Notes under the pieces: model-generated
What the model was told of the DNA's origin: nothing
Databases searched by the model: none
Seen by the model: the letters and a program-made list of their open reading frames with translations, nothing else
Shown: positions 1 to 9,193 of the stretch, one piece after another
Position numbering within the stretch: position 1 is the stretch's first letter
Layout of the letters: each line of letters starts with the position of its first letter
Program-made: the position numbers and the translations under genes
NCBI GenBank assembly: GCA_017481725.1
Contig: JAFUOX010000098.1
Span: 1-43,167, forward strand
Source of the DNA: Kiritimatiellia bacterium
Lineage (GTDB): Bacteria > Verrucomicrobiota > Kiritimatiellia > RFP12 > UBA3636
DNA: 43,167 nt
Direction of reading: 5' to 3'

Positions 1-2
1 AT

Positions 3-1202
3 GGCCTAGCACGCTTTGACGGCACTGATTACCTCTATTTCCATGGAGGAGAGCGCGGACATCACCCCGTGTGGGATTCCTCATGCTTTGATTATGGAAG
101 ACTTCCCACACTTCACCTATTACTTTCAAATTGCCGTTATTGGCTTGATGAATTTCATTTTGACGGCTTCCGTTTTGATGGTGTAACAAGTATGCTTTAC
201 TTACACCACGGACTTGGTGTTGATTTTCTTAGCTACGAACAGTATTTCGATAATCAAGTAGACGAGGATGCTTACACATACCTTGCACTTGCAAATCAAG
301 TGATTCATGAAGTACGCCCTGATGCAATTACGATTGCGGAGGACGTTAGCGGAATGCCGGGCTTGGGTGCACCTCAAAAGGATGGAGGAGCCGGATTTGA
401 TTATCGCTTGGCAATGGGAATAACTGAGGCATGGGGCAAGCTTGCTCGCGAAGTAAAGGATGAGGATTGGTATATTCCATGGCTATGGCATGAGCTAACA
501 AATCGCCGTGCAGATGAAAAAACAATAAGCTATGTGGAATGCCATGACCAAGCCCTTGTCGGAGGTAAAACTTTATTCTTTGAGATGGCAGGTCCTGCAA
601 TCTACGACTCAATGCACAACCGTTCAGGAAACCTTGCTGTTGAGCGAGCAGTTGCATTGCATAAGCTCGCTCGATTGGCAACGCTTGCAACCTCTGGCAA
701 TGGCTATTTAAATTTGATGGGTAATGAATTTGGGCATCCAGAGTGGATTGATTTTCCAAGAGAGGGCAATGGCTTCTCCTATCAGCATGCACGCCGCCTT
801 TGGAGTGTTCGTGATAATACATCGCTTCAATTTTCGGCATTGGGAGATTTTGATGAGGCAATGCTAAAGCTATTTAATGAAAATAGCGAGGCATTAACCG
901 AATACCCACGCCAGCTATATGCAAGCGGAGAAGAAAAGCTACTTGCATTTTCACGCGGAGAGCTATTCTTTATTTTTAATTTCCACCCAACGCAATCCTA
1001 CACCGATTGGAAGCTTATGGTTCCTCCAGGAGATTATAAGCTAGTGCTTACAACTGATTCAGTAAGATTTGGTGGCCACGAAAGAGTTTCTCTCCCGCAG
1101 ACATATTTTACAATGCCATCTATTTGGGGTAAAGAACAGGTGCTACACATAAGCCTGTATGTCCCATCACGCTGTGCATTGGTATTAAAGCGTAATGATT
1201 AA
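3..1202 (+). CDS. glgB: 1,4-alpha-glucan branching enzyme, C-terminal part (5' end outside window)
   Basis: Makes alpha-1,6 branches in glycogen by cutting an alpha-1,4 chain and transferring it. The frame is open from the window edge, before the first ATG at 69, so the N-terminus is missing. The upstream frame reads HGGERGHHPVWDS, as in branching enzymes. GH13 motifs are visible: DGFRFDGVTSM with the nucleophile Asp, AEDVSGMP with the acid/base Glu, and YVECHDQ (the usual form is YVESHDQ) with the third carboxylate. The C-terminal all-beta domain ends LVLKRND. The wording is that of the eukaryote-like GBE group (GH13_8), not the common bacterial GlgB. Family is certain; which glycogen genes lie upstream cannot be seen. 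Confidence 0.93.
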   Translation, partial: GLARFDGTDYLYFHGGERGHHPVWDSSCFDYGRLPTLHLLLSNCRYWLDEFHFDGFRFDGVTSMLYLHHGLGVDFLSYEQYFDNQVDEDAYTYLALANQVIHEVRPDAITIAEDVSGMPGLGAPQKDGGAGFDYRLAMGITEAWGKLAREVKDEDWYIPWLWHELTNRRADEKTISYVECHDQALVGGKTLFFEMAGPAIYDSMHNRSGNLAVERAVALHKLARLATLATSGNGYLNLMGNEFGHPEWIDFPREGNGFSYQHARRLWSVRDNTSLQFSALGDFDEAMLKLFNENSEALTEYPRQLYASGEEKLLAFSRGELFFIFNFHPTQSYTDWKLMVPPGDYKLVLTTDSVRFGGHERVSLPQTYFTMPSIWGKEQVLHISLYVPSRCALVLKRND

Positions 1203-1786
1203 GCTAATATAAGTACGATCACTAAAAGAGCGAAGGGATGGGACGCAGAGAGCGTAAAGGCCGCAAAGGTGCACTGAGCTTGTATGGTGGTTTTGCGTAA
1301 TTCGCCAGTGCTATTGCTAGTTAATGTTTTTTCTCTGGAGTGCACGCTTAACTATGGTGCAGTACGTCCTCGTGCTGCACAAATGTTTAATCCCACCATA
1401 CATATTGTGTAGCAATGCTTTCGCGTTGGAAACAATATAATGGCTAGAAGTGCGAAGATAGGGGCTTAGGATTTCATAATTTTGCATGAGGGCAGAATTT
1501 CTAGGTGCTGCGTTGTGTGGGGCTTTTGTTTGTGCGATATTTTCTTTGATTAGAAGAGCTTGTGTGGTTTTTGTGGAAGGATGTTGACAGAAGAATAAGG
1601 TGTCATTCAAGTGAGTAAAACACCTTGAGTTACTTTTATAAAGTATGATATATTTTAATAAAAGTTATTCTTTGAGATGCAGTTTAATTCGTGCAAATAA
1701 AATGGAACTCGCATGAGGTTTATTGTCTGAATTTTGGTGTTTTGATAGAGTTATTCTGTAAATAGGAAATATAAGATAAGGAAAAT
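1203..1786. other. Intergenic region with repeat fragments and a stem-loop
   Basis: 584 bases without a convincing gene. A fragment of the GGGACGCAGAG repeat family lies at about 1228-1269; the same family is abundant at 28.3-28.6 and 34.7 kb. A stem-loop follows at 1281-1402. The rest is AT-rich and leads to the leader of the leucine-rich-repeat gene. A 97-codon open frame on the - strand (1317-1610) has no recognisable protein character and was not called. Confidence 0.6.
1281..1402. repeat. Nested stem-loop (10-bp outer arms, inner hairpin)
   Basis: TGTATGGTGG at 1281-1290 is perfectly complementary to CCACCATACA at 1393-1402. Inside sits a second hairpin at 1357-1380, whose arms GTGCAGTACG and CGTGCTGCAC pair over 10 bp with one G-U pair around the loop TCCT. 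The outer-arm sequence recurs at 34.76 kb inside the long direct repeat, so this is probably a degenerate member of that repeat family. A structured RNA is possible but not shown. Confidence 0.45.
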
Positions 1787-1789
1787 GTG

Positions 1790-2632
1790 ATGAAAAAGAT
1801 ATTAATAACTTGTTTTGCAGTGATAATGGCAATTAGTTCGTTTGCGTCAAGTAAAAATATAAACGGCATAGAAGTCGAATATGAAGTTTCTGAGGGACAA
1901 GTAACTATAAAAAAAATTTATACAACTTTAGAAAATGTTGCGATACCTTCTGAAATTGACGGCTATCCTGTGACGAGTATTGGAGATTTCGCGTTTGAAG
2001 ATTGCTTCGGTTTAACAAGTATCACAATACCTAATAGCGTGACGCGTATTGGGGATGGTGCGTTTACGAGTTGCTCAAGTTTAACAAGTATCACAATACC
2101 TAATAGCGTGACGCGTATTGGGGATGGTGCGTTTACGAGTTGCTCAAGTTTAATAAGTATCACAATACCTAATAGCGTGACGGATATTGGGGATAGTGCG
2201 TTTAATTTTTGCTCCGGTTTAACAAGTATCACAATACCTAATAACGTGACGCGTATTGGAGATAGCGCGTTTTGGGGTTGCTCAAGTTTAACAAGCATCA
2301 CAATACCTAATAGCGTGACGCGTATTGGGTATTGTGCGTTTAGTGGTTGCTCAAGTTTAACAAGCATCACAATACCTAATAGCGTGACGAGTATTGGAGA
2401 TCGCGCGTTTGAAGATTGCTCAGGTTTAACAAGTATCACAATTCCCGATGGTGTGACGAGCGTTGGAAATGGCGCGTTTAATCGTTGCTCAAGACTTGTG
2501 ATAATATACTTGGATGAAGACTCAAAACTAACTGATGTTGATTTCTATGAAAAGGCGAATTTAAATAAAGATTGTAAGATTATTCGCACAAAATTCCAGG
2601 ATGGTCGTCCTGTAAATGACCTTTTACCATAG
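1790..2632 (+). CDS. BspA-type leucine-rich-repeat surface or secreted protein
   Basis: A 280-residue protein with a signal peptide ([20 protein letters not shown]) followed by about eight copies of a 23-residue repeat of the pattern [23 protein letters not shown]. This is the LRR_5 (BspA/Treponema) type found in adhesins and host-interaction proteins of gut and oral bacteria. The ATG at 1790 fits the AAGG ribosome site at 1778-1781 better than the GTG one codon upstream. No anchoring domain follows; the protein ends with a short acidic, non-repeated tail. It stands alone, with AT-rich gaps on both sides. The ligand is unknown. Confidence 0.85.
   Translation: MKKILITCFAVIMAISSFASSKNINGIEVEYEVSEGQVTIKKIYTTLENVAIPSEIDGYPVTSIGDFAFEDCFGLTSITIPNSVTRIGDGAFTSCSSLTSITIPNSVTRIGDGAFTSCSSLISITIPNSVTDIGDSAFNFCSGLTSITIPNNVTRIGDSAFWGCSSLTSITIPNSVTRIGYCAFSGCSSLTSITIPNSVTSIGDRAFEDCSGLTSITIPDGVTSVGNGAFNRCSRLVIIYLDEDSKLTDVDFYEKANLNKDCKIIRTKFQDGRPVNDLLP
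1970..2496 (+). repeat. 69-nt in-gene tandem repeats of the LRR gene
   Basis: The 23-residue repeats are encoded by 69-nt units that are nearly identical in DNA as well as protein. ATCACAATACCTAATAGCGT recurs almost unchanged in several consecutive units, and the second and third full units differ by very few bases. This suggests recent unequal recombination or slippage, so copy number may vary between strains. Confidence 0.85.
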
Positions 2633-2869
2633 AGTGAAATCAATAATCAAGTTGGGGCACAATCATAACGATATATTGCCACTCTGAGATAATTAATCAT
2701 GCATCACGTACTTGTCAAAAATTTTGTGTTTTTATGCACTACGCTTAATTAATTTGTTGTTTTTAGAATAAGTATTTTTTGTGCAGATTTTAAATTTAAC
2801 TTGAAATTTATACAAAAAATTAAATATATTATTCATATATAAATTTTCAATAATGGAATTTAGAATAGA

Positions 2870-3631
2870 ATGACAAAACTAATAATTTTTGATTTGGATG
2901 GCACCGTTTATTTAGGAGAAAAAGAGGTATTTGGTGCCGCTGATTATATTAAAGAATGCCATGCAAAGGGCATTCGCACGATGTTTGTTACAAATCGCTC
3001 TAATCGTGTGCCAGAACTGGTTGTTGAGCAGCTCTGTGGATATGGGATACCTTGCGAATTAGAGGACGTTATGACTACTGCACTTGCTTCTGCGGCATAT
3101 ATACAAAAGCCCTCAAAGGTATATATTATTGGAGAGGAGGGCTTACGCATTGCTTTGGAAAATGCAGGACACACTGTCGTTGAGGATGAACAGCCCGACT
3201 ATGTGGTCGTAAGCATAGACCGAGAATTTACTTATGCAAAGCTTGCTAAGGCAGCAAAGTATATCCTAAACGGAGCTAAATTTATTGCGACAAACCCAGA
3301 CCATCGCTTGCATTTGAATGGGCGCGTATGCCCAGGCTCAGGTACAATCGTTGCAGCAGTCGAGACAGCAACAGATGTTAAACCAATTATGCTTGGCAAA
3401 CCAGAGCGTGCTTTAATTGATGCAGCACTTGAGGCTGCTGGAGTTTCTTCAGATGAGGCGATTGCAATTGGAGACAATTTAGAGACAGATATTCCAGCTG
3501 CAGCTGCTGCAGGTGTTCGCAGTGTGCTTATCCTAACTGGCTATTCAAAGCGTGAGGACTGTGCCACAGCAAAAGTAAAGCCTGACTTTGTTGTTGCTGA
3601 TTATGCAGAGCTATCGCAACTTGTTTTATAG
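2870..3631 (+). CDS. HAD-superfamily sugar-phosphate/nucleotide phosphatase, NagD type (class IIA)
   Basis: A 253-residue cytosolic hydrolase with the HAD motifs in order: nucleophile DLDGT (Asp8, Asp10), motif II in FVTNRS near residue 42, the Lys of MLGKPE, and GDNLETDI with the Mg-binding acids. The large C2a-type cap between motifs II and III (TTALASAAY to NPDHRLHLNGR) is that of the NagD/4-nitrophenylphosphatase/phosphoglycolate phosphatase group. The substrate is not readable from sequence. The next gene is pyrimidine-nucleoside phosphorylase, which suggests a role in nucleotide or sugar-phosphate turnover; that link is only inferred from position. Confidence 0.85.
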   Translation: MTKLIIFDLDGTVYLGEKEVFGAADYIKECHAKGIRTMFVTNRSNRVPELVVEQLCGYGIPCELEDVMTTALASAAYIQKPSKVYIIGEEGLRIALENAGHTVVEDEQPDYVVVSIDREFTYAKLAKAAKYILNGAKFIATNPDHRLHLNGRVCPGSGTIVAAVETATDVKPIMLGKPERALIDAALEAAGVSSDEAIAIGDNLETDIPAAAAAGVRSVLILTGYSKREDCATAKVKPDFVVADYAELSQLVL

Positions 3632-3729
3632 CTGTGTGCTTACGAAACAGGTGATGGTTATGTTTTATTTTAATGGTAAAGATGTTGTAAAAATTGTATA
3701 ATACAATTATTAACAAAGGAGGCTTAACT

Positions 3730-5031
3730 ATGGTACCACAGTGGATTATTGAAAAGAAACGAGATGGTGGGCAAATTTCAGAGGCCGATATTCGTGAGCT
3801 AATTGATTTATACGCAAAAGGAGAAATCCCAGATTATCAAATGTCCGCATTCTTAATGGCTGTTTATTTTAAAGGGATGACATTTGATGAGGTTACAGCT
3901 CTTACTGATGCGATGATGCGATCAGGTGACGTTTTGGACTTTTCTTCTTATGGGTGCCTAACCGCAGACAAGCATTCAACAGGAGGAGTTGGTGATAAGC
4001 TTTCCATACCGCTTGCACCATTGGTTGCTGCTGTAGGTGTGGTGGTTCCAATGATATCTGGGCGTGGGCTTGGCATTACAGGTGGTACGCTTGATAAGCT
4101 TGAGTCTATTCCAGGCTATAACACACAGCTTACAACGGAGCAGTTCAGTGAGGTTCTTGCAAAGGTGGGATGCTCAATTATTGGTCAAACTGCACGCCTT
4201 GCTCCTGCAGATAAAAAGCTTTATGCCTTGCGAGATGTTACTGGCACAGTTCCATCCATCCCACTCATTTCTGCAAGCATTATGTCAAAGAAGCTTGCAG
4301 AGGGTGCGGCTGGGCTTGTGCTTGATGTAAAATGCGGGCGTGGTGCTTTTATGAAGAACCGGGATGATGCACGCACTCTTGCAAAGACAATGCAGGCAAT
4401 AGGTCGCGGAATGGGCAGAAATGTTGTTGCTCTTTTAACAAATATGGATTCACCTCTTGGTGAAAAGATTGGTAATACCTTGGAGATAGAGGAATCTATT
4501 GACGTACTTAAGGGTAAGGGACCTGCAGATATTTGCGAGCTAACAATGGCGTTGGCTGTAGAGATGGTGCTTCTTGCAAAGCTTGCTGAAACGCCTGAAG
4601 AGGCTCGCGCAAAGCTTGAGATTGCCTTAAAGAGTGGTGCCGCATTAAATAAATTTAGAGATATGGTTATAGCTCATGGTGGTGACCCACGTGTGATAGA
4701 TGATTATTCGCTTATGCCACAGGCACCAGTAAAGCTTGATGTTTGTGCAGCTGCCGCTGGTTATGTAGAGACAATTGATGCAGATGCAATAGGGCGCATG
4801 GTGCTTCTTCTAGGGGGAGGTCGCCGTCAGGTGACAGATTCTATTAATTATGGTGTTGGTGTAAGCAATTTGATTAAGCTAGGTGCAGAGGTTAAGCCAG
4901 GAGATAGGCTTATGACAATACATGCGGCGTCAGAGCCAGAAGCAAATGCTCTTATTGCTTCTGCGTGTGATGCTGTTAAGCTTTCTTCAACACCTATATC
5001 TGCTCCAACACTAATCTACGAGCGAATCTAA
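3730..5031 (+). CDS. pdp: Pyrimidine-nucleoside phosphorylase
   Basis: Cleaves uridine/thymidine-type nucleosides with phosphate to free base and (deoxy)ribose-1-phosphate. It is 433 residues, the usual length. Diagnostic stretches are DKHSTGGVGDKLS (phosphate binding), SGRGLGITGGTLDKLESIPG (family signature), YALRDVTGTVPSIPLI and the C-terminal PTLIYE, all close to Bacillus PyNP. The ATG at 3730 is chosen because AAAGGAGG lies 7 nt upstream (3715-3722); an in-frame ATG at 3694 has no such site. It could equally be called thymidine phosphorylase (DeoA), as the families share these motifs. The stop codon runs directly into a tandem repeat. Confidence 0.9.
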   Translation: MVPQWIIEKKRDGGQISEADIRELIDLYAKGEIPDYQMSAFLMAVYFKGMTFDEVTALTDAMMRSGDVLDFSSYGCLTADKHSTGGVGDKLSIPLAPLVAAVGVVVPMISGRGLGITGGTLDKLESIPGYNTQLTTEQFSEVLAKVGCSIIGQTARLAPADKKLYALRDVTGTVPSIPLISASIMSKKLAEGAAGLVLDVKCGRGAFMKNRDDARTLAKTMQAIGRGMGRNVVALLTNMDSPLGEKIGNTLEIEESIDVLKGKGPADICELTMALAVEMVLLAKLAETPEEARAKLEIALKSGAALNKFRDMVIAHGGDPRVIDDYSLMPQAPVKLDVCAAAAGYVETIDADAIGRMVLLLGGGRRQVTDSINYGVGVSNLIKLGAEVKPGDRLMTIHAASEPEANALIASACDAVKLSSTPISAPTLIYERI

Positions 5032-5142
5032 CCTTTTTAATATCGGAGAAGCGGACCTTTTAAATATCGGAGAAGCGGATTTTTTTAAATAATATCGGAG
5101 AAGCGGACCTATTTAATATCGGAGAAGCGGACTTTAGTCCGC
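5031..5142 (+). repeat. Four tandem copies of a ~24-nt unit, the last carrying a full hairpin, ending at the uvrA start
   Basis: The unit (A-CCTTTTTAATATCGGAGAAGCGG, 24-28 nt) occurs four times in a row, starting on the last base of the upstream stop codon. The first three copies carry only one arm of a palindrome. The fourth (5115-5142) has both arms, GCGGAC (5127-5132) and GTCCGC (5137-5142), with loop TTTA, ending 4 nt before the ATG at 5147. The head AATATCGGAGAA recurs at 28307 joined to a different palindrome. Each unit contains a GGAG, which could mimic a ribosome site. Confidence 0.8.
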
Positions 5143-5146
5143 AATT

Positions 5147-7591
5147 ATGGGAAAAATAATCATTCGTGGTGCTAGAGAGCACAATTTAAAAAATATTTCT
5201 GTAGAAATACCTCAGAATGCAATTACCATCATAACGGGCGTTTCAGGCTCTGGTAAGTCAACACTTGCATTTGATACAATTTTTGCAGAGGGTCGCCGCC
5301 GCTATCTAGAGAGCCTTCCTGCGGCTGCTCGCCAGTACATTGATACATTGTCGCGCCCAGATGTTGATTCTGTAGATGGACTTGCTCCTGCGATTGCTAT
5401 TGAGCAGAATTCTGTTCAACCAACAGCCCGTGCCACATTGGCAACAATTACAGAGCTTGCTGATTATTTTGAGGTTTTATTTGCAAAGCTTGGTGAGGTG
5501 CATTGTCCAGAGTGTGGGCAGTTGCTCAAAAGCACAAGCCCAGAGCTTGTAGTAGAGGAGTTGCTTTCAAAGCCAGAGGGCACCCGACTAACAATCCTTG
5601 CTCCATTGTTAAAAAATGGCTCCAAGGGAGCCGCTAGTGAGGCACTACACTATGCAGAGTTATTAGGCTTTGTTCGTATTCGCCTAAATGGAGAGCTATG
5701 TGAATTAGATCAGAATTTAGAGCTACCAGATGGCAATTTAACAATAGAGGCGGTTGTTGACCGAATTGTTGTTAGAGAGGGTGCACGGCACCGCATAACA
5801 GATTCTGTTGAGCTTGCTATGCGTATAGGGAAGGGTACAATGCGGTGTATTTGTGCTTCAAAAGGGGAGCAAGAGCATGAGCTATGCTATTCTGAGCACA
5901 ATAAATGCTTCCATTGTGATTCTCCTGGCTTTGAGCTGTTAACAGCAAAAGCTTTTTCAAGCAATAGTGCTGTTGGTGCATGCCTACACTGCCACGGATT
6001 AGGAAAATGTATCCAAGAAGGAAAAAAGCAAATCCCTATAACCTCTGCCAAGCAAGCTGAGGGAGCAACGCTTGTTCCATGCAAGGAATGTCATGGGACG
6101 CGTTTTTCTCCGCAAATTCTTGCATGCACCCTGCCACATCCTGCTGGAGCAAAGAATATTGCAGAGGTTTATGCTATGCGCATTGATGAACTTAAGCAGT
6201 GGCTAGAGCGGATGGCATTGCCGTCAGAGCAGGCTCAGCTTGTTGCTCCAGTTCTTGAGGGAATATATTGTCGTTTAGAATTACTTTGTCAATTAAGAGT
6301 AGGGTATCTAACACTTGCACGAGAGGGGCGAACCCTTTCTAGGGGAGAATTGCAACGTATTCGCTTGGCATCGCATTTGGGTGGTAATCTAACAGGAGTT
6401 CTCTATGTGCTTGATGAGCCCACAATAGGGCTACATTCTTCGGATACGCAGCTTTTGGCTGAGCTATTGCGTAAGCTCCAGCAGCAAGGAAATACGGTTG
6501 TTGTCGTGGAGCATGACCCAATTATCATTCGGGCAGCAGATTATATCGTAGATTTAGGTCCAGGTGCTGGTGTAAAGGGAGGAGAGGTGCTTGCGATTGG
6601 CACACCAAACGAAATTGAGGCAAATCCTAATTCAATTACTGGAGCATTTTTGTCTGGACGCGAGCAGCCTTTGATCCCACCCAAAGCAAAGCAGAATTTT
6701 GGGTCAATTAAGGTTATTGGGGCTCAAAAATATTGCTTACCCAAGCTTAATGCAGAATTTCCATTAGGTAAGTTTACAGTTGTGACGGGGCGTTCAGGCG
6801 TAGGCAAATCAACGCTTGTTAATGAGGTGCTTTGTGAGAATATTGACAGATATTTAACACATCGCCACTCGTTACCAAATGGATTTATAGATTGCGAGAG
6901 GGTTGAAGGCCTTGAGCAAGTGGATAAGCTTATAGCAATTGATGCAAACCCATTTGGCCGCTCAGACAGGAGCAATTTGCTCACATATATGGGTGTATTT
7001 GGCATTATTCGAGATTTGTTTTCTGCAACACCTGCGGCAAAGGCAAGAGGATACTCTGCCACACGCTTTAGCTTTAATGTGAAGGGTGGACGCTGTGAGG
7101 TATGCAAGGGAACTGGTGTAAAAGAGCTGGAGATGAGCTTCTTGCCAGATGTAACCATTGTGTGTGAGCAATGTGGAGGCACTCGTTACAATCGTGAGAC
7201 ACTTGAGGTGCATTATGCGGGACGCTCAATTGCCCAAATTTTAGATTTAACAGTTGTGGAAGCACTTGAGGTTTTTGATGCTATTCCTCAGCTTAAATCA
7301 AAGCTACAAATACTTGCAGAAGTGGGGCTTGGCTATTTAAAGCTTGGTCAAGCCGGAGCAACGCTTTCAGGTGGTGAAGCACAGCGCTTAAAGCTTGCAG
7401 CAGAGCTTGCTCGTCCAGCAGATAAGCATACTCTTTATGTATTAGATGAGCCAACAATTGGGCTGCATTTTGCCGATGTTCGCCGATTGATTGAGTGCTT
7501 TATCAAGCTGCGTGATAAAGGGCACACAATTATTGTGATAGAGCACAATGAGGATGTTATTGCAGCAGCGGATTGTTGTATAGAACTATAA
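5147..7591 (+). CDS. uvrA: UvrA-type excinuclease ATPase, shortened and with an altered first ABC signature
   Basis: UvrA scans DNA for lesions and loads UvrB. At 814 residues this protein is about 120 shorter than usual. Present: Walker A GVSGSGKST (31-39), a UvrB-binding-like region around 115-235, a CxxC...CxxC zinc module (CFHCD...CLHCHGLG), a second Walker A (GRSGVGKST), the second zinc module (CEVCKGTG...CEQCGGTR) and an intact second signature LSGGEAQRLKLA. Unusual: about 90 residues are missing between CHGLG and CKECHGTRF in the first insertion domain; the first ABC signature reads LSRGELQ instead of LSGGEAQ (Arg399); and the protein stops at DCCIEL, where UvrA normally continues with DLGPEGG and some 40 more residues. 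It may be a divergent paralogue beside a standard UvrA elsewhere. Confidence 0.88.
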   Translation: MGKIIIRGAREHNLKNISVEIPQNAITIITGVSGSGKSTLAFDTIFAEGRRRYLESLPAAARQYIDTLSRPDVDSVDGLAPAIAIEQNSVQPTARATLATITELADYFEVLFAKLGEVHCPECGQLLKSTSPELVVEELLSKPEGTRLTILAPLLKNGSKGAASEALHYAELLGFVRIRLNGELCELDQNLELPDGNLTIEAVVDRIVVREGARHRITDSVELAMRIGKGTMRCICASKGEQEHELCYSEHNKCFHCDSPGFELLTAKAFSSNSAVGACLHCHGLGKCIQEGKKQIPITSAKQAEGATLVPCKECHGTRFSPQILACTLPHPAGAKNIAEVYAMRIDELKQWLERMALPSEQAQLVAPVLEGIYCRLELLCQLRVGYLTLAREGRTLSRGELQRIRLASHLGGNLTGVLYVLDEPTIGLHSSDTQLLAELLRKLQQQGNTVVVVEHDPIIIRAADYIVDLGPGAGVKGGEVLAIGTPNEIEANPNSITGAFLSGREQPLIPPKAKQNFGSIKVIGAQKYCLPKLNAEFPLGKFTVVTGRSGVGKSTLVNEVLCENIDRYLTHRHSLPNGFIDCERVEGLEQVDKLIAIDANPFGRSDRSNLLTYMGVFGIIRDLFSATPAAKARGYSATRFSFNVKGGRCEVCKGTGVKELEMSFLPDVTIVCEQCGGTRYNRETLEVHYAGRSIAQILDLTVVEALEVFDAIPQLKSKLQILAEVGLGYLKLGQAGATLSGGEAQRLKLAAELARPADKHTLYVLDEPTIGLHFADVRRLIECFIKLRDKGHTIIVIEHNEDVIAAADCCIEL

Positions 7592-7741
7592 TTTGCCTTA
7601 TTTCTGTGAGTTTTGCTTTTGTGAGGTCATTGGTGGGCTTCTTTTTGGTTGACTTTATTACATAATTATAGCAAAATATTTAAATAAAGATTTTGCATTG
7701 AAATAATACTCATCTGAAGCTTACTTTTTAAGGAAAATATT

Positions 7742-9193
7742 ATGAGTTCTATAGATAATTCGCAGGTAAATGAGGCTGCTGTTGTAAATATTCCACAAAA
7801 GGTTAAACAGCAGCATAGTAAGGCAGTGGCAGCAATGGAGCGTGGTAATTTTGATACTGCTATCGCTTTGTTTTCATATTGTATTCAGCAGTGTCCTGGA
7901 TTTTCAGCTGCACGTCGTAATTTAAGAATGGCGGAGATTGCATCATTTAAGCAGAAAAATCCTGGGAAAAAGGCAGCAACTGCTCATCAAATGGCAACAC
8001 TTGGTGCAATGTTTACAACAATGAAGCTGCCAGGCTTGCTTAAGAGTGGCAAGGCTTTAGAGGCATTGAACATTGTTGAAGAACTTCTAAAGAAGGATCC
8101 ACTCAATGTTGCATTCCTTAAAAACTACACAAAGGTTGCTGTAGCTGCGGGTTATGGTGATGCAGCAGTAATGTCTCTTGAGCTTGCTAAAGAGCATGTA
8201 GATGTTAAGGATATTGGCTCGATTGTTGAAATGCTTGGTCGCCTTTTGTTTGATCTTAAGCAATATAAAGAGGCTGGTGCATATATTGAGCAAGCAGCAC
8301 GCTTAAAGCCAAATAATTCAGAACTAGTGAAGATGGCAAAGGACTGTGCCACACTAGCAACAATCAATAAGGGCTGGGATGCCTCTGAAAAGGATAAGGA
8401 TTGGCGTACTGCTCTTGGCAATAAGGAAGAGGCAGTTAAGCTTGAACAGCAGAATAAGATGGTTAAAACAGCAGATGATGCAGATGCTCTTATTGCTGAA
8501 ACAATGCAAAAGCTTGAAGCAGAGCCTCGCAATATGAATTACTATTTCGCATTAGCAAACCTTTATTCACAGCAGAAGCGCTATGATGAGGCATTAGGTG
8601 TGTTCAATAAGGCTCGTGAGTTTGCTCCAGCAGATCCAGAGCTTGATCGCCGTACAGCTGCTTTGACAATTGAGAAATATAACTTTGAAATTGCTCAGCT
8701 TCAAGCTGCAGGTGATGAGCAGGCTGTTGTTGATAAGATGACAGAGCGTGATCAGTTTGAGTTTGATGATATTTCTGCACGTGTTGGCCGTTATCCAAAC
8801 GATTATCATTTGCGCTATGAGCTTGGCATGCAATATCACAAGCATGGCTATTATGATGAGGCAATCGGTCAGCTACAGCTTGCAATTAAGAGCCCTAAGG
8901 ATAAGGTTTCCGCATTGTATCACTTAGGTCTTTGCTTCCGCTATAAGGGTCTTCTTGATATGGCAGTTAGCCAGTTAGAGCAAGCAATTGAGTTGCTTCC
9001 TTCTATGAATGAAGAAAAGATGAATATCTTCTATCTCATGGGTGAAATTAGTGAGGAAGAGGGTAATATTGATGAAGCAGCGAAGTACTTTAAGGAAATC
9101 TATCGCGTTGATGTTCGCTTCCGTGATATTTCACAACGCATTGATAAAATTTATGCAGCACAGAGAGCTGCAAAGGAAAAGGCAAACCAATAA
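7742..9193 (+). CDS. Tetratricopeptide-repeat protein
   Basis: A 483-residue protein with no signal peptide or membrane segment, so probably cytosolic. TPR-like helical pairs run throughout, for example AVAAMERGNFDTAIALFSYCIQQCP (about 28-52) and, in the C-terminal half, YYFALANLYSQQKRYDEALGVFNKA, LRYELGMQYHKHGYYDEAIGQL, ALYHLGLCFRYKGLLDMAVSQLEQA and FYLMGEISEEEGNIDEAAKYF. A charged segment near 210-255 separates two TPR blocks. A ribosome site AAGG lies ahead of the ATG. Its stop overlaps the next start by 1 nt (TAATG), so it is translationally coupled to the LysM lipoprotein; the pair may act in envelope assembly. The partner is unknown. Confidence 0.8.
   Translation: MSSIDNSQVNEAAVVNIPQKVKQQHSKAVAAMERGNFDTAIALFSYCIQQCPGFSAARRNLRMAEIASFKQKNPGKKAATAHQMATLGAMFTTMKLPGLLKSGKALEALNIVEELLKKDPLNVAFLKNYTKVAVAAGYGDAAVMSLELAKEHVDVKDIGSIVEMLGRLLFDLKQYKEAGAYIEQAARLKPNNSELVKMAKDCATLATINKGWDASEKDKDWRTALGNKEEAVKLEQQNKMVKTADDADALIAETMQKLEAEPRNMNYYFALANLYSQQKRYDEALGVFNKAREFAPADPELDRRTAALTIEKYNFEIAQLQAAGDEQAVVDKMTERDQFEFDDISARVGRYPNDYHLRYELGMQYHKHGYYDEAIGQLQLAIKSPKDKVSALYHLGLCFRYKGLLDMAVSQLEQAIELLPSMNEEKMNIFYLMGEISEEEGNIDEAAKYFKEIYRVDVRFRDISQRIDKIYAAQRAAKEKANQ

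Noticed and set aside
1317..1610. 97-codon open frame on the - strand
   Set aside because: No ribosome site or recognisable protein character; it covers the stem-loop and repeat area.
1963..2439. 158-codon open frame opposite the LRR gene
   Set aside because: A mirror of the repetitive DNA on the + strand; the repeats on the sense strand have the signal peptide and LRR pattern.
5031..5142. CRISPR or riboswitch before uvrA
   Set aside because: Units are directly adjacent with no spacers, and no known riboswitch motif is seen; treated as a tandem repeat with a hairpin.
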